Assembly: GCF_000220505.1 (NCBI RefSeq)
Contig: NZ_AFPJ01000029.1
Location: 1 to 62,823, forward strand
Length of the DNA stretch: 62,823 nt
DNA from: Microbulbifer agarilyticus S89
GTDB lineage: Bacteria > Pseudomonadota > Gammaproteobacteria > Pseudomonadales > Cellvibrionaceae
Direction: 5' to 3'
A model generated the notes under the pieces. The model had not been told where the DNA came from. It saw only the letters and a list, made by a program, of their open reading frames with translations, and made no database searches. The first letter of the stretch is position 1; each line of letters begins with the position of its first letter. The translations under genes and the position numbers were made by a program. This document shows, piece after piece, positions 18,033-27,233 of this stretch.

Positions 18033-20639
18033 TCACTTGTTGAAAACCGCCTTGTCGCCTTCGAGCGTTACATGGATGGTGTCACCGGGCACAAACTTGC
18101 CAGACAGCACGTCCTGGGCCAGCGGATTCTCGATCCACATCTGGATGGCACGCTTCAGTGGGCGCGCACCGTACACGGGATCGAAGCCAACATCGGCGAG
18201 CTTGCCCAGCAATTCGTCGGAGATCTCCAGTTTCAGATCCCGGTCCAGCAGGCGCTTGCGCAAGTTCTGCAGCTGGATTTCGGCGATCGCCCGCACCTCC
18301 TCGCGTCCCAACGGATGGAATACCACCACTTCGTCGATGCGGTTAATAAACTCCGGGCGGAAATGCTCACCCACCACATCCATCACCGCAGCCTTCATCT
18401 GCCGGTACTGGATTTCCGAATCGATTTCATCATCGTCGCGACCGCTGGCGTATTTCTGAATCAGGTCCGAGCCGAGGTTCGAGGTCATCACCACAACCGT
18501 GTTGCGGAAATCCACGGTGCGTCCCTGGCCATCGGTCAGGCGGCCATCCTCGAGAACCTGCAGCAAAATGTTGAACACATCCGGGTGCGCCTTTTCCACC
18601 TCATCCAGCAACAGTACCGAGTAAGGTTTGCGGCGCACCGCTTCTGTGAGGTAGCCACCCTCCTCGTAACCCACATAGCCGGGAGGCGCGCCGATCAGAC
18701 GGGCCACGGAGTGCTTCTCCATAAACTCCGACATATCCACCCGCACCATGGCGTCTTCGGTGTCGAACAGGAATTGCGCCAGCGCCTTGCACAGCTCGGT
18801 TTTACCCACACCGGTAGGGCCGAGAAACAGGAAGGAGCCGTTGGGCCGATTGGGGTCGGCAAGGCCTGCACGAGAGCGGCGCACGGCATTGGAGACCGCT
18901 TCGACGGCCTCGTCCTGGCCGATCACGCGGTTATGCAGAACGTCCTCCATGCGCAGCAGTTTTTCTCGCTCACCTTCGAGCATTTTTGACACCGGAATGC
19001 CGGTCCAGCGCGATACGACTTCCGCCACTTCCTCGTCGGTAACGCGATTGCGCAGCAACTGGTTTTCGCTGGTATCGCTGCTGTCCGATGCATGCTTAAG
19101 CTGCTCTTCAAGCTGTGGGATTACCCCGTACTGGATTTCGGACATGCGGGTCAGGTCGCCGGCACGACGCGCGGCGTCCATATCCAGCTTGGCCTGCTCC
19201 AGCTTATTCTTGATGTCGGCGCTGCCAGCGAGCTTGGCTTTCTCGGCCTTCCAGATTTCTTCCAGGTCGGCATACTCTTTTTCGATCTGGTCGATATCCT
19301 CTTCGAGTTTTTCCAGGCGCTTCTTGGCGGCTTCGTCGTCCTTGTCTTTTTTCACCGCTTCGCGCTCGATCTTGAGCTGAATCAAACGGCGTTCAAGCTT
19401 GTCCATTTCCTCCGGCTTGGAATCGATTTCCATGCGAATGCGACTGGCGGCTTCATCGATCAAATCGATGGCCTTGTCCGGTAACTGGCGGTCGGTGATG
19501 TAGCGCTGCGACAGTTTGGTCGCGGCAATAATCGCGGAGTCAGTAATATCCACACCGTGGTGCACTTCGTAGCGTTCCTTCAGGCCACGCAGAATTGCAA
19601 TGGTGTCCTCTTCCGAGGGCTCGTCCACAAGGACTTTCTGGAAGCGCCGCTCCAGCGCTGCATCCTTCTCAATGTACTGGCGATACTCGTCCAGGGTCGT
19701 CGCGCCCACACAGTGCAACTCACCGCGGGCGAGGGCGGGCTTGAGCATATTGCCCGCGTCCATGGCGCCCTCCGCCTTGCCAGCACCCACCATGGTGTGC
19801 AGTTCATCGATAAACAGGATGATGCGCCCTTCCTGCTTGGAGAGTTCGTTGAGCACGGCTTTTAAGCGCTCTTCGAATTCGCCGCGGAATTTCGCCCCGG
19901 CGAGCAATGCGCCCAGGTCCAGCGACAGCAGACGCTTGTCTTTCAGCCCTTCCGGCACCTCACCGTTGACGATACGCTGGGCGAGCCCTTCAACAATGGC
20001 GGTCTTGCCCACGCCGGGTTCGCCGATCAACACCGGATTGTTCTTGGTGCGGCGCTGCAACACCTGAATAGTGCGGCGGATTTCGTCATCGCGACCGATC
20101 ACCGGGTCGAGCTTGCCAGCCTCGGCACGCGCGGTCATATCCAGGGTGAACTTATCCAGGGCCTGACGGGCCTCTTCCGCTTGCGGGTCGTCCACCTTTT
20201 CATCGCCGCGTACTTTGCGAATCGCGTCCTGCAGGTGTTTCAGGTCACCATTGGCGTTGAGGATCTTGGACACTTCACCGGCGGCGGGGTCGAATGCCGC
20301 CAGTAATACTGTCTCGCTGGCGATAAAGCTGTCGCCATTTTTCTGGGCTTGCTTATCTGCGAGATTAAACAGGCGCATCAATTCCTGCGACATCCCAACA
20401 TCGCCGGTCGGGGTACCGACGGTGGGCAAGCTGTCGAGGCGTTTGGCGAGGTCATTGCGCAGGCCGTTGATGTTAAATCCGGCCTGATTCAGAAATGCGG
20501 TGACACTGCCGCTGGACTGATCCAGCAGCGCCTGCAAAAGGTGTTCGGGATAAATTTGATTGTGGTCACGGCCAACGGCAATCGATTGCGCGTCGGCAAT
20601 CGCCGCCTGCAGCGGGTTGGTCATCCGGTCGATGCGCAT
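18033..20639 (-). CDS. clpB: ATP-dependent disaggregase ClpB
   Basis: Hexameric AAA+ chaperone that works with DnaK to pull proteins out of aggregates after heat stress. An N-terminal Clp-N repeat domain (about 1-145) is followed by AAA-1 with Walker [10 protein letters not shown] (about 207). The long coiled-coil middle domain (about 410-525), diagnostic of ClpB against ClpA/C, comes next, then AAA-2 with Walker [10 protein letters not shown] (about 608). Length of 868 residues is usual (E. coli 857). GGAGAGGGGAG precedes the ATG. A heat-shock-type promoter is visible upstream. Confidence 0.97.
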   Translation of the reverse strand: MRIDRMTNPLQAAIADAQSIAVGRDHNQIYPEHLLQALLDQSSGSVTAFLNQAGFNINGLRNDLAKRLDSLPTVGTPTGDVGMSQELMRLFNLADKQAQKNGDSFIASETVLLAAFDPAAGEVSKILNANGDLKHLQDAIRKVRGDEKVDDPQAEEARQALDKFTLDMTARAEAGKLDPVIGRDDEIRRTIQVLQRRTKNNPVLIGEPGVGKTAIVEGLAQRIVNGEVPEGLKDKRLLSLDLGALLAGAKFRGEFEERLKAVLNELSKQEGRIILFIDELHTMVGAGKAEGAMDAGNMLKPALARGELHCVGATTLDEYRQYIEKDAALERRFQKVLVDEPSEEDTIAILRGLKERYEVHHGVDITDSAIIAATKLSQRYITDRQLPDKAIDLIDEAASRIRMEIDSKPEEMDKLERRLIQLKIEREAVKKDKDDEAAKKRLEKLEEDIDQIEKEYADLEEIWKAEKAKLAGSADIKNKLEQAKLDMDAARRAGDLTRMSEIQYGVIPQLEEQLKHASDSSDTSENQLLRNRVTDEEVAEVVSRWTGIPVSKMLEGEREKLLRMEDVLHNRVIGQDEAVEAVSNAVRRSRAGLADPNRPNGSFLFLGPTGVGKTELCKALAQFLFDTEDAMVRVDMSEFMEKHSVARLIGAPPGYVGYEEGGYLTEAVRRKPYSVLLLDEVEKAHPDVFNILLQVLEDGRLTDGQGRTVDFRNTVVVMTSNLGSDLIQKYASGRDDDEIDSEIQYRQMKAAVMDVVGEHFRPEFINRIDEVVVFHPLGREEVRAIAEIQLQNLRKRLLDRDLKLEISDELLGKLADVGFDPVYGARPLKRAIQMWIENPLAQDVLSGKFVPGDTIHVTLEGDKAVFNK

Positions 20640-20732
20640 GCGTACTCCCCTCTCCTGATCATTGGCGCGCCGGGAAAGAAAGTGGCGACGCGCGGAAACA
20701 CAATGACGAATACAGTCTAGTGCTGATCAGTA

Positions 20733-20760
20733 ATTTGCGGGCTTACTGCAGGTTTTCAAG
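20733..20760 (-). promoter_or_regulatory. Candidate sigma-32 heat-shock promoter of clpB
   Basis: On the minus strand CTTGAAA (20754-20760) is followed after 12 bases by CCCGCAAAT (20733-20741). The sigma-32 consensus is CTTGAAA, 11-16 bases, CCCCATNT. It starts just past the pgeF stop and about 95 bases before the clpB ATG, which fits known sigma-32 control of clpB. Confidence 0.55.
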
Positions 20761-20782
20761 TTGGCGGAATCAAAGACCGGCG

Positions 20783-21544
20783 TTACTCGAACCAGATAAG
20801 GGACGCCATACGACCGGTATCGCCATCCCGGCGATAGGAAAAAAAGGCCGAATCCTCGGTGACGGTGCAACGGTCACCGCCAAAGATTTGGCTGACACCG
20901 AGTTCGGCCAACTCCGCGCGGCCGAGCGCATAAATATCCGCGCGGAAATGCAACGGTTTTTGCACGTGCGGCACGAAACACTGGGCAATCGCTTCCGCAT
21001 GTTCTTCGCTGATGGCCGACTCAAACGCCGCCTCGAGCACATCCACACCACACTCGAAGGCCTGCGGGCCAATAGCGGGCCCCAACCACACCAGCAAGTC
21101 CTGAGGTTCGCTTTGCATTGCCGAAAGCGTCTCGCGAATTACGCCACCGGTAAGCCCGCGCCAACCGGCATGAATGGCGGCCACCTCGGTACCATCGCGA
21201 TTGGTCACCAGTAACGGCAGGCAGTCCGCGGTAAGCACCGCGCACACGGTGCCGGCCTCGCCGGTCATACTGGCGTCGGCGGTAAGTACTTTGCCGTCGG
21301 TGCCCGCAACCACCACCTTGTCGCTGTGGATTTGCTCCAGCCACTGGGGTGCATTGGGCAGGCTCAGTTCCTGCTGCAGCTGTTGCCGGTTCGCGGCGAC
21401 CGCCTCTGCGGCATCGCCCACGTGATCCGCCTGATTGAATGCGGCATAACATCCCTCACTGTGACCGCCGTCGCGCAAGGTTGTGAAAGCGCGCACGTTT
21501 GCCGGTGCCGGCCAGTCGGGTTTGAGGTAGTGATCCGCAGACAT
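20783..21544 (-). CDS. pgeF: Peptidoglycan editing factor PgeF (YfiH, laccase-domain)
   Basis: Member of the multicopper-polyphenol-oxidase/DUF152 family. Known members act on purine nucleosides, and in E. coli YfiH prevents misincorporation of serine into peptidoglycan precursors. The metal-site residues are visible: His in EQIHSDK (about residue 73), Cys in LTADCLPLL (about 107) and His in AIHAGWRGL (about 124). The 253-residue length is normal. AGGATC precedes the ATG. It sits between rluD (upstream, 60-base gap) and clpB, the same order I recall from Pseudomonas, so it is probably co-transcribed with rluD. Confidence 0.9.
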   Translation of the reverse strand: MSADHYLKPDWPAPANVRAFTTLRDGGHSEGCYAAFNQADHVGDAAEAVAANRQQLQQELSLPNAPQWLEQIHSDKVVVAGTDGKVLTADASMTGEAGTVCAVLTADCLPLLVTNRDGTEVAAIHAGWRGLTGGVIRETLSAMQSEPQDLLVWLGPAIGPQAFECGVDVLEAAFESAISEEHAEAIAQCFVPHVQKPLHFRADIYALGRAELAELGVSQIFGGDRCTVTEDSAFFSYRRDGDTGRMASLIWFE

Positions 21545-21604
21545 GGGTGATCCTGTGTAGCAATAAATCGTTTGTCCAAGCGCGAAGGCTGCAGCGCTGG
21601 GTGA

Positions 21605-22591
21605 TTAGACGGCGTCCGGGCCGGAATCCGCACGATCAGCGCGCAACAGCGCGAGCAGCTGCAGCATATCCTCCGGCATCGGCGCCTGCCAGTGCATCGG
21701 CTCACCGGATTCCGGGTGAATCAGTGCCAACTCCGCGGCATGCAGTGCCTGGCGGGGGAACTGTTGCAAAGCTTCCACCAGTTCGCGGCTCGCCCCCTGG
21801 GGCAATTTACCGCGCCCGCCATATAGTGGATCGCCCACCAGTGGATGGCGGATATGCGCCATGTGCACGCGAATCTGGTGGGTGCGGCCGGTTTCCAGTT
21901 GGCAGCGCACCAGCATATGGCTGCGGAAGCGCTCCTGCAGGCGGTAGTGAGTAATCGCTTCCTTGGCACCGCCCATGCCGGCGTTGGGCAATACCGCCAT
22001 TTTCAGCCGATGGGTGCGGTGACGCCCCATTGGCGCATCCACGGTACCGCCGCCGCTCAACGTGCCCTGCACTACAGCGTCATACAGCCGGCTCACGCTG
22101 CGCTCCTTGAGCTGGTCCACCAGATCCGTCTGCGCCTGCAGGGTCTTGGCTACCACCATCAGGCCGCTGGTGTCCTTATCCAGGCGATGCACGATACCGG
22201 CGCGCGGAATGTTGTGTTGCCCAGCATTGTGCGCCAGCAGGCCGTTCAACAGGGTATTGTCCGGGTTGCCCGCCGCCGGGTGAACCACCAGCCCAGCGGG
22301 CTTGTTGATGACGAGGATGGCGTTATCCTCGTAAATAATGTCCAGGTCCATTTTTTGCGCCAGCCACTCGCCTTGCGGCTCCAGTTCCGCGCGCAGCACC
22401 AGCAATTCGCCGCCGAAAAGCTTGTCCTTCGGCTTGCCGGAACGCCCGTTAACCGTGAGTTGGCCGCCTTTTATCCAGGTTTGCAGGCGCGCGCGCGAAT
22501 AATCAGGGATCAAATCCGCCGCAGCCTGGTCAAACCTCTGCCCGGCACATTCTGCGGGCACTTCAATTTCAAGATGTATTTGATTGCTCAT
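21605..22591 (-). CDS. rluD: 23S rRNA pseudouridine(1911/1915/1917) synthase
   Basis: Converts three uridines in helix 69 of 23S rRNA to pseudouridine, needed for normal 50S assembly. An N-terminal S4 RNA-binding domain (about 17-75) precedes the RluA-type catalytic domain with the catalytic aspartate in HRLDKDTSGL (about residue 140). Length of 328 residues matches E. coli RluD (326). It is divergent from bamD, exactly as in many gammaproteobacteria. No strong ribosome site precedes the ATG. Confidence 0.93.
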   Translation of the reverse strand: MSNQIHLEIEVPAECAGQRFDQAAADLIPDYSRARLQTWIKGGQLTVNGRSGKPKDKLFGGELLVLRAELEPQGEWLAQKMDLDIIYEDNAILVINKPAGLVVHPAAGNPDNTLLNGLLAHNAGQHNIPRAGIVHRLDKDTSGLMVVAKTLQAQTDLVDQLKERSVSRLYDAVVQGTLSGGGTVDAPMGRHRTHRLKMAVLPNAGMGGAKEAITHYRLQERFRSHMLVRCQLETGRTHQIRVHMAHIRHPLVGDPLYGGRGKLPQGASRELVEALQQFPRQALHAAELALIHPESGEPMHWQAPMPEDMLQLLALLRADRADSGPDAV

Positions 22592-22716
22592 CCGAGAGGG
22601 TCTAATACTTTGGGCTGGCGAGGCGCTGTGGTTAAATAGCTGCCCTTCAGCCCCCTGTGAATTTTTGGGCGGCTAGTTTAATAAGGTTGAGACGAATAAT
22701 GATAGAGCGAGGGGCC

Positions 22717-23664
22717 ATGTGGTCTTGGAATAATCAGGCCTGGAAAACCCTATTTATGGCACTTCTGGCCGTATTGGTGGCGTCGTGCGCCAGTACGGAT
22801 GAGGAAGAAGAGGGCCTCCCCAGCGGAAACCGCACCGAGCAGGCCTTCTATGAAGCGGCCCAACGGCAGCTCCGTTCCAGCCAGTGGGAAATGGCCATCA
22901 AAAACCTGAGGGCGCTGGAAGACAACTTCCCGTTTGGCAACTATGCCGAACAGGCCCAGCTGGAGCTGATCTACGCCTACTACCGTGACTACCAGAATGA
23001 TGCGGCCATTTCCGCGGCGGACCGCTTTATCCGCCTGCACCCCCAGCATCGCAATGTAGATTATGCCTACTACATGAAAGGCCTGGCCTCCTTTACCGAA
23101 GGCAGCGGCCTGTTCGAGCGCTTCCTGCCAACGGATATGACCCGCCGCGACCCCGGTTCGGCGCGGGAGTCTTTTGCGTATTTCGCCCAGCTGATGGCGC
23201 GTTATCCGGAGAGCCGCTACGCCCCGGACGCACAGAAACGCATGATCCACCTGCGTAACTTGCTGGCACGCTACGAAATTCACGTAGCCAACTACTACTT
23301 CAAACGCGGTGCCTACCTGGCCTCGGCGAATCGTGGCCGTTTTGTAGTGGAGAACTTCCAGCAGACCCCGGCGGTGCCGGATGCGCTGGCGGTGATGGTA
23401 CAGGCTTACCGTCTGCTGGAGATGCCCCAGTTGGAGTCTACCTCCCTGGCAGTGCTGCGCGATAACTATCCGGACCACCCGGCATTCCGCAGCGATGGTA
23501 GCTTCAACTATCGCTACTACGCCGGTGCCAGCGGCCGCAGCTTCCTGCACCGCATCACCCTGGGCCTGTTCGAGAAGTCCGACCCCAGAGGTTTTGATAG
23601 CCGCGAACTCTACAATGCCGAGTTCCAGCGCGAGCAGGCACCCCTGCCCCCGGAACTCCAGTAA
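22717..23664 (+). CDS. bamD: Outer membrane assembly lipoprotein BamD
   Basis: Essential lipoprotein of the BAM complex that inserts beta-barrel proteins in the outer membrane. A lipoprotein signal ends in LVASC, giving a lipidated cysteine at residue 24 of the chosen start. Five TPR-like repeats follow; the first opens with [13 protein letters not shown] chose the ATG at 22717 because it gives a compact signal peptide. In-frame alternatives are ATG 22699 and GTG 22657, and ribosome sites do not decide between them. The C-terminal extension (about 285-315) is longer than in E. coli BamD. Ends at a bidirectional terminator shared with nadE. Confidence 0.92.
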   Translation: MWSWNNQAWKTLFMALLAVLVASCASTDEEEEGLPSGNRTEQAFYEAAQRQLRSSQWEMAIKNLRALEDNFPFGNYAEQAQLELIYAYYRDYQNDAAISAADRFIRLHPQHRNVDYAYYMKGLASFTEGSGLFERFLPTDMTRRDPGSARESFAYFAQLMARYPESRYAPDAQKRMIHLRNLLARYEIHVANYYFKRGAYLASANRGRFVVENFQQTPAVPDALAVMVQAYRLLEMPQLESTSLAVLRDNYPDHPAFRSDGSFNYRYYAGASGRSFLHRITLGLFEKSDPRGFDSRELYNAEFQREQAPLPPELQ

Positions 23665-23676
23665 TCGGCCGCTACG

Positions 23677-23713
23677 AAAAAGCCCCCGCTACGCGAGTAA
23701 CGGGGGCTTTTTT
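23677..23713. terminator. Bidirectional terminator between bamD and nadE
   Basis: Arms 23677-23688 and 23701-23713 form a 12-base-pair stem whose outer pairs are A/T runs on both strands. The 12-base loop can extend the stem by three more pairs. It serves convergent bamD and nadE. Confidence 0.92.
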
Positions 23714-23740
23714 GTTGGGCTGCGATTGGCGCCGGAGCGG

Positions 23741-25369
23741 TTATTCGCCAGCCTGCCAGCCATTAGTGATGGGGTAGCGCCGGTCGCGACCGAAGCCACG
23801 CTCGGAGATGCGCACCCCCACTGCGGCCTGGCGCCGCTTGTATTCGTTGCGATCCACCAGGCGCACCACGCGCATGACCACGTCCCGATCAAATCCCTTG
23901 CCGATGATGGTCTCGGCGCTGTGGTCGTGATCCACATACAGGCGCAAGATTTCATCCAGAATTTCATAAGGTGGCAGGCTGTCGGAGTCGACCTGGTCTG
24001 GCGCCAGTTCCGCGCTCGGCTCGCGTGTGATCACGGTTTCCGGAATCACCTCGGACACCGAATTGCGATAGCGCGACAGGGCATACACCAGAATTTTGGG
24101 CACGTCCTTCAAGGCGTTATAGCCCCCCACCATATCTCCATAGAGGGTGGCATACCCCACGGCCATCTCACTCTTGTTGCCGGTGGTCAGCACCATGTAA
24201 CCCTTCTTGTTGGAGATCGCCATCAACAGCATGCCACGGGCGCGGGCCTGCAGGTTTTCCTCGGTGGTATCCCGCTCGCTGCCTGCGAATTCTTTGGCCA
24301 GCGCCGCCATCGCCGCATCGAAAATGCCCTCGATGCCGATTACCCGGTAGTGGATACCGAGGCGCTGCGCCTGATCCGAGGCATCGTTTTTCGACAGATC
24401 GGAGGTGTAGCGGAACGGCATCATCACCGCTTCCACGCGGTCCGGGCCGAGCGCGTCCACCGCAATTGCCAGGGTTAACGCGGAATCGATCCCACCTGAC
24501 AGGCCCAGCACCACCCCGCTGAAGCCATTCTTATTCACATAATCACGTACACCCAGCACCAGCGCCTGATAGACCGCAGCGAGGTCTTCCAGTGGCTCCA
24601 CGTCGTTGCCCGGGACGATACTGACATCCTCACCCTCGGCAGTGACGGTGACCGGCAGCAGGCTTTCGATAAACTCGGGGGCCCGTCCGCGCAGGCTGCC
24701 ATCTTTATCTACCGCAAAGGAGCCGCCATCAAACACCAGCTCGTCCTGGCCACCCACGGAATTGACGTACACGATCGGCATGTCGCCGGCCTGAGCCTGC
24801 CGCGCCAGCAGCGCCAGCCGCTCAGCGGCCTTGCCGCGATGGAAAGGCGAGGCATTAATGTTCAGCATCAGCTTGGCGCCGGCGCGCTTGGCCTGGGCCA
24901 CAGGCTCCGGGTGCCAGATGTCTTCACAGATGGTGATGGCGGTGGGAATACCCTTGATGTCTACCACGCATGGTTGGTCACCATGGGCGAAGTAGCGCAG
25001 CTCATCGAACACCTGATAGTTGGGGAGTTTCTGCTTGGCGTACTCGGTAACCAGCCTGCCGTCCTGAATGAGACCCGCCATGTTGAGCACAGTACCACCT
25101 ACCACGCGGGGGTAGCCTACCAACACCGCGCAGGGCAGCGCAGCTTCCTGCAACTGGCTCAGCGCATCGTCGATGCGCTTTTGCATACTGGGGCGTAGCA
25201 GCAGGTCTTCGGGCGGGTAGCCGCACAGCGTGAGCTCTGGAAACACAACCAGATCGGCAGCGTGTTCGCGGTGCGCGCGGCGGGCGACCTCGACCACCTG
25301 GTCGGTATTACCCGGGATATCCCCCACCATTAGATTGATTTGCGCCAGCACTAGCTGCAAAGTAGACAT
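23741..25369 (-). CDS. nadE: NAD+ synthetase, glutamine-dependent
   Basis: Amidates nicotinate adenine dinucleotide to NAD+ using glutamine-derived ammonia. The N-terminal nitrilase-type glutaminase domain (about 1-260) shows the Glu-Lys-Cys triad in FPELTLCGY, KQKLPNY and TICEDIW. The C-terminal synthetase domain carries the PP-loop LSGGIDSA (about residue 290). Length of 542 residues fits the two-domain bacterial form. I chose the ATG at 25369, where MSTLQLVLAQIN begins the nitrilase fold, over an earlier in-frame start at 25423. It lies between bamD and pilS, an insertion relative to the Pseudomonas order I recall. Confidence 0.95.
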   Translation of the reverse strand: MSTLQLVLAQINLMVGDIPGNTDQVVEVARRAHREHAADLVVFPELTLCGYPPEDLLLRPSMQKRIDDALSQLQEAALPCAVLVGYPRVVGGTVLNMAGLIQDGRLVTEYAKQKLPNYQVFDELRYFAHGDQPCVVDIKGIPTAITICEDIWHPEPVAQAKRAGAKLMLNINASPFHRGKAAERLALLARQAQAGDMPIVYVNSVGGQDELVFDGGSFAVDKDGSLRGRAPEFIESLLPVTVTAEGEDVSIVPGNDVEPLEDLAAVYQALVLGVRDYVNKNGFSGVVLGLSGGIDSALTLAIAVDALGPDRVEAVMMPFRYTSDLSKNDASDQAQRLGIHYRVIGIEGIFDAAMAALAKEFAGSERDTTEENLQARARGMLLMAISNKKGYMVLTTGNKSEMAVGYATLYGDMVGGYNALKDVPKILVYALSRYRNSVSEVIPETVITREPSAELAPDQVDSDSLPPYEILDEILRLYVDHDHSAETIIGKGFDRDVVMRVVRLVDRNEYKRRQAAVGVRISERGFGRDRRYPITNGWQAGE

Positions 25370-25468
25370 CTTGTAACCCCATTGCGTTGAGGCGGCTATT
25401 GTAGCCACGCAGCCCCAGCGCACAATATCCGCTGGGGCAAGAACCTACTCACACTACGAGAATAAAAA

Positions 25469-27193
25469 GTGAGCGACCAATCCCCAGCAGCCAGCCGGCC
25501 CGCGCGCACTGCCGGTATTTTCACCCGATCCGCCATCGCCGCAGACACCTCTGCAGATAAGACTGCAGATACGACCCCAGAGAACATTGCAGACTCTGGG
25601 GCCAAGGCGAACCCGACACCCGGGCAGTTCAACCTTCGCCAGCAGGACCTGCTGAAGATTTACGCCTGGTACCGGGTGGCCATCAGCCTGGTACTGTTCG
25701 GGCTTTTCGTCTCTGGCATCAGTCGCGGCTCCGTTGGCACCCTGTTCCCCGCACTCTATCTGAACACCGCCATCAGCTATTCGGTGCTGAATATCGCGTG
25801 GCTCCTGTTCCTGTACCCCAGTGGATTTCGCACGTCGCCGCGGCGTATCGGCAGCATCCTCGGCTGCGACATCCTCGCTTTCCTGCTGCTGATACAGGCG
25901 AGCGGCGGGCTCGATTCCGGCATCGGTTACCTGCTGTTGACGACGTGTGCGGTGGGCTCACTGTTACTGGACCGGCGCATGAGCGCGTTCCTCGCCGCAA
26001 TTGCCAGTATGGCGGTGATCTGCCAGCAGGTCCTCAACACCCTGAGTGACCGCGCCGATACCCAGGATATCGTGTCTGCAGGCAGCCTCGGCATTTTGCT
26101 GTTTACCTGTGTGACTGCACTGCAATACCTTTCCACCCATATCCAGCTGGCCAACGAAAAAGCCGAGCAACAGCGTCGCCAGGCAGCGCGACTGCAGCGC
26201 CTGACCCAGCAGATTGTTGCGCAAATGCGCACCGGTGTGATGGTGCTGAACGCATCGGGGGAACCGGAATTGATCAACCGTGCTGCGCGCCAGCTGCTCG
26301 GCCCCAAGCAATTGCAGGACGGTGGGCTTGAGGGCGACCTCCTCATGCATCTGGCAGAGTTACGCCACCAACCCGGTATCACCAGCGGCATCGTGCAGGG
26401 CGATCCCGGCAGCGAAATCCGGGCCAGTGTCACGGCGCTGAGCGGCGACACGTCGGAAAGCTCACTGGTGTTCCTGGAGGACAACCGCAAGCTGACTCAG
26501 CAGGCGCAGCAACTCAAGCTGGCCTCCCTTGGCCGGCTTACCGGCTCCATTGCCCACGAAGTGCGCAACCCACTCAGCGCAATCAACCACGCAGCGGAGC
26601 TGCTCGCGGAGTCCCCATCGATCAGCGGTGAAGATCGCCAACTGACCGAAATCATCGGCCGCCACAGTCAACGCGTGAACCAGATCATCGAGAATGTGAT
26701 GCAGCTGTCGCGCCGCCAGGCACCACAGACAGCCATGCAGGATCTTCGCCAGTGGACGACGGCATTTCTGGACGAGTACCAGCGAGAAACCCACCACCAG
26801 CATGCCATCACACTAACGGCACCCGACGCCCCGGTGTATGCGCGGTTTGACCCCAATCAAATGGCGCAGGTTGCGACCAATTTGTGTAACAACGCTGTGC
26901 GACACTCCCATCAAGCTCAGGGACGCTCCGTTGCCGAAATCGTTGTGCGTTTTAACCCCGACCGCGAGTGCGCGCAACTAGATTTCATCGATCTGGGCCA
27001 TGGCGTAACCGAAGAACACAAAGACAAGATTTTTGAGCCTTTTTTCACAACTGCAGCAACCGGTGCCGGACTGGGACTGTATATTGCACGGGAATTATGC
27101 GAATCTAATCGGGCAAGCCTCTACTACTGCAGAGACCCAAAAAATCGCAGCTGCTTTCGAATAGATTTCGCCAGCACTGCACAGATTTTCTAA
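25469..27193 (+). CDS. pilS: Type IV pilus sensor histidine kinase PilS
   Basis: Membrane kinase partnered with PilR in control of type IV pilus genes. A Ser/Ala/Thr-rich cytoplasmic N-terminus (about 1-60) is followed by six hydrophobic segments (about 70-220), the multi-pass sensor typical of PilS. A PAS-like region (about 245-340), an H-box with the phospho-accepting His in IAHEVRNPLSAI, an N-box (NLCNNAVRHS) and a C-terminal ATP lid (GAGLGLYIARELCE) come next. Length 574. Start is GTG without a clear Shine-Dalgarno; the true start could lie slightly downstream. Forty bases separate it from pilR. Confidence 0.9.
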   Translation: MSDQSPAASRPARTAGIFTRSAIAADTSADKTADTTPENIADSGAKANPTPGQFNLRQQDLLKIYAWYRVAISLVLFGLFVSGISRGSVGTLFPALYLNTAISYSVLNIAWLLFLYPSGFRTSPRRIGSILGCDILAFLLLIQASGGLDSGIGYLLLTTCAVGSLLLDRRMSAFLAAIASMAVICQQVLNTLSDRADTQDIVSAGSLGILLFTCVTALQYLSTHIQLANEKAEQQRRQAARLQRLTQQIVAQMRTGVMVLNASGEPELINRAARQLLGPKQLQDGGLEGDLLMHLAELRHQPGITSGIVQGDPGSEIRASVTALSGDTSESSLVFLEDNRKLTQQAQQLKLASLGRLTGSIAHEVRNPLSAINHAAELLAESPSISGEDRQLTEIIGRHSQRVNQIIENVMQLSRRQAPQTAMQDLRQWTTAFLDEYQRETHHQHAITLTAPDAPVYARFDPNQMAQVATNLCNNAVRHSHQAQGRSVAEIVVRFNPDRECAQLDFIDLGHGVTEEHKDKIFEPFFTTAATGAGLGLYIARELCESNRASLYYCRDPKNRSCFRIDFASTAQIF

Positions 27194-27233
27194 CGAAGTT
27201 TCTGATTGTCGCTCAATAATAACGCTGAACAAG

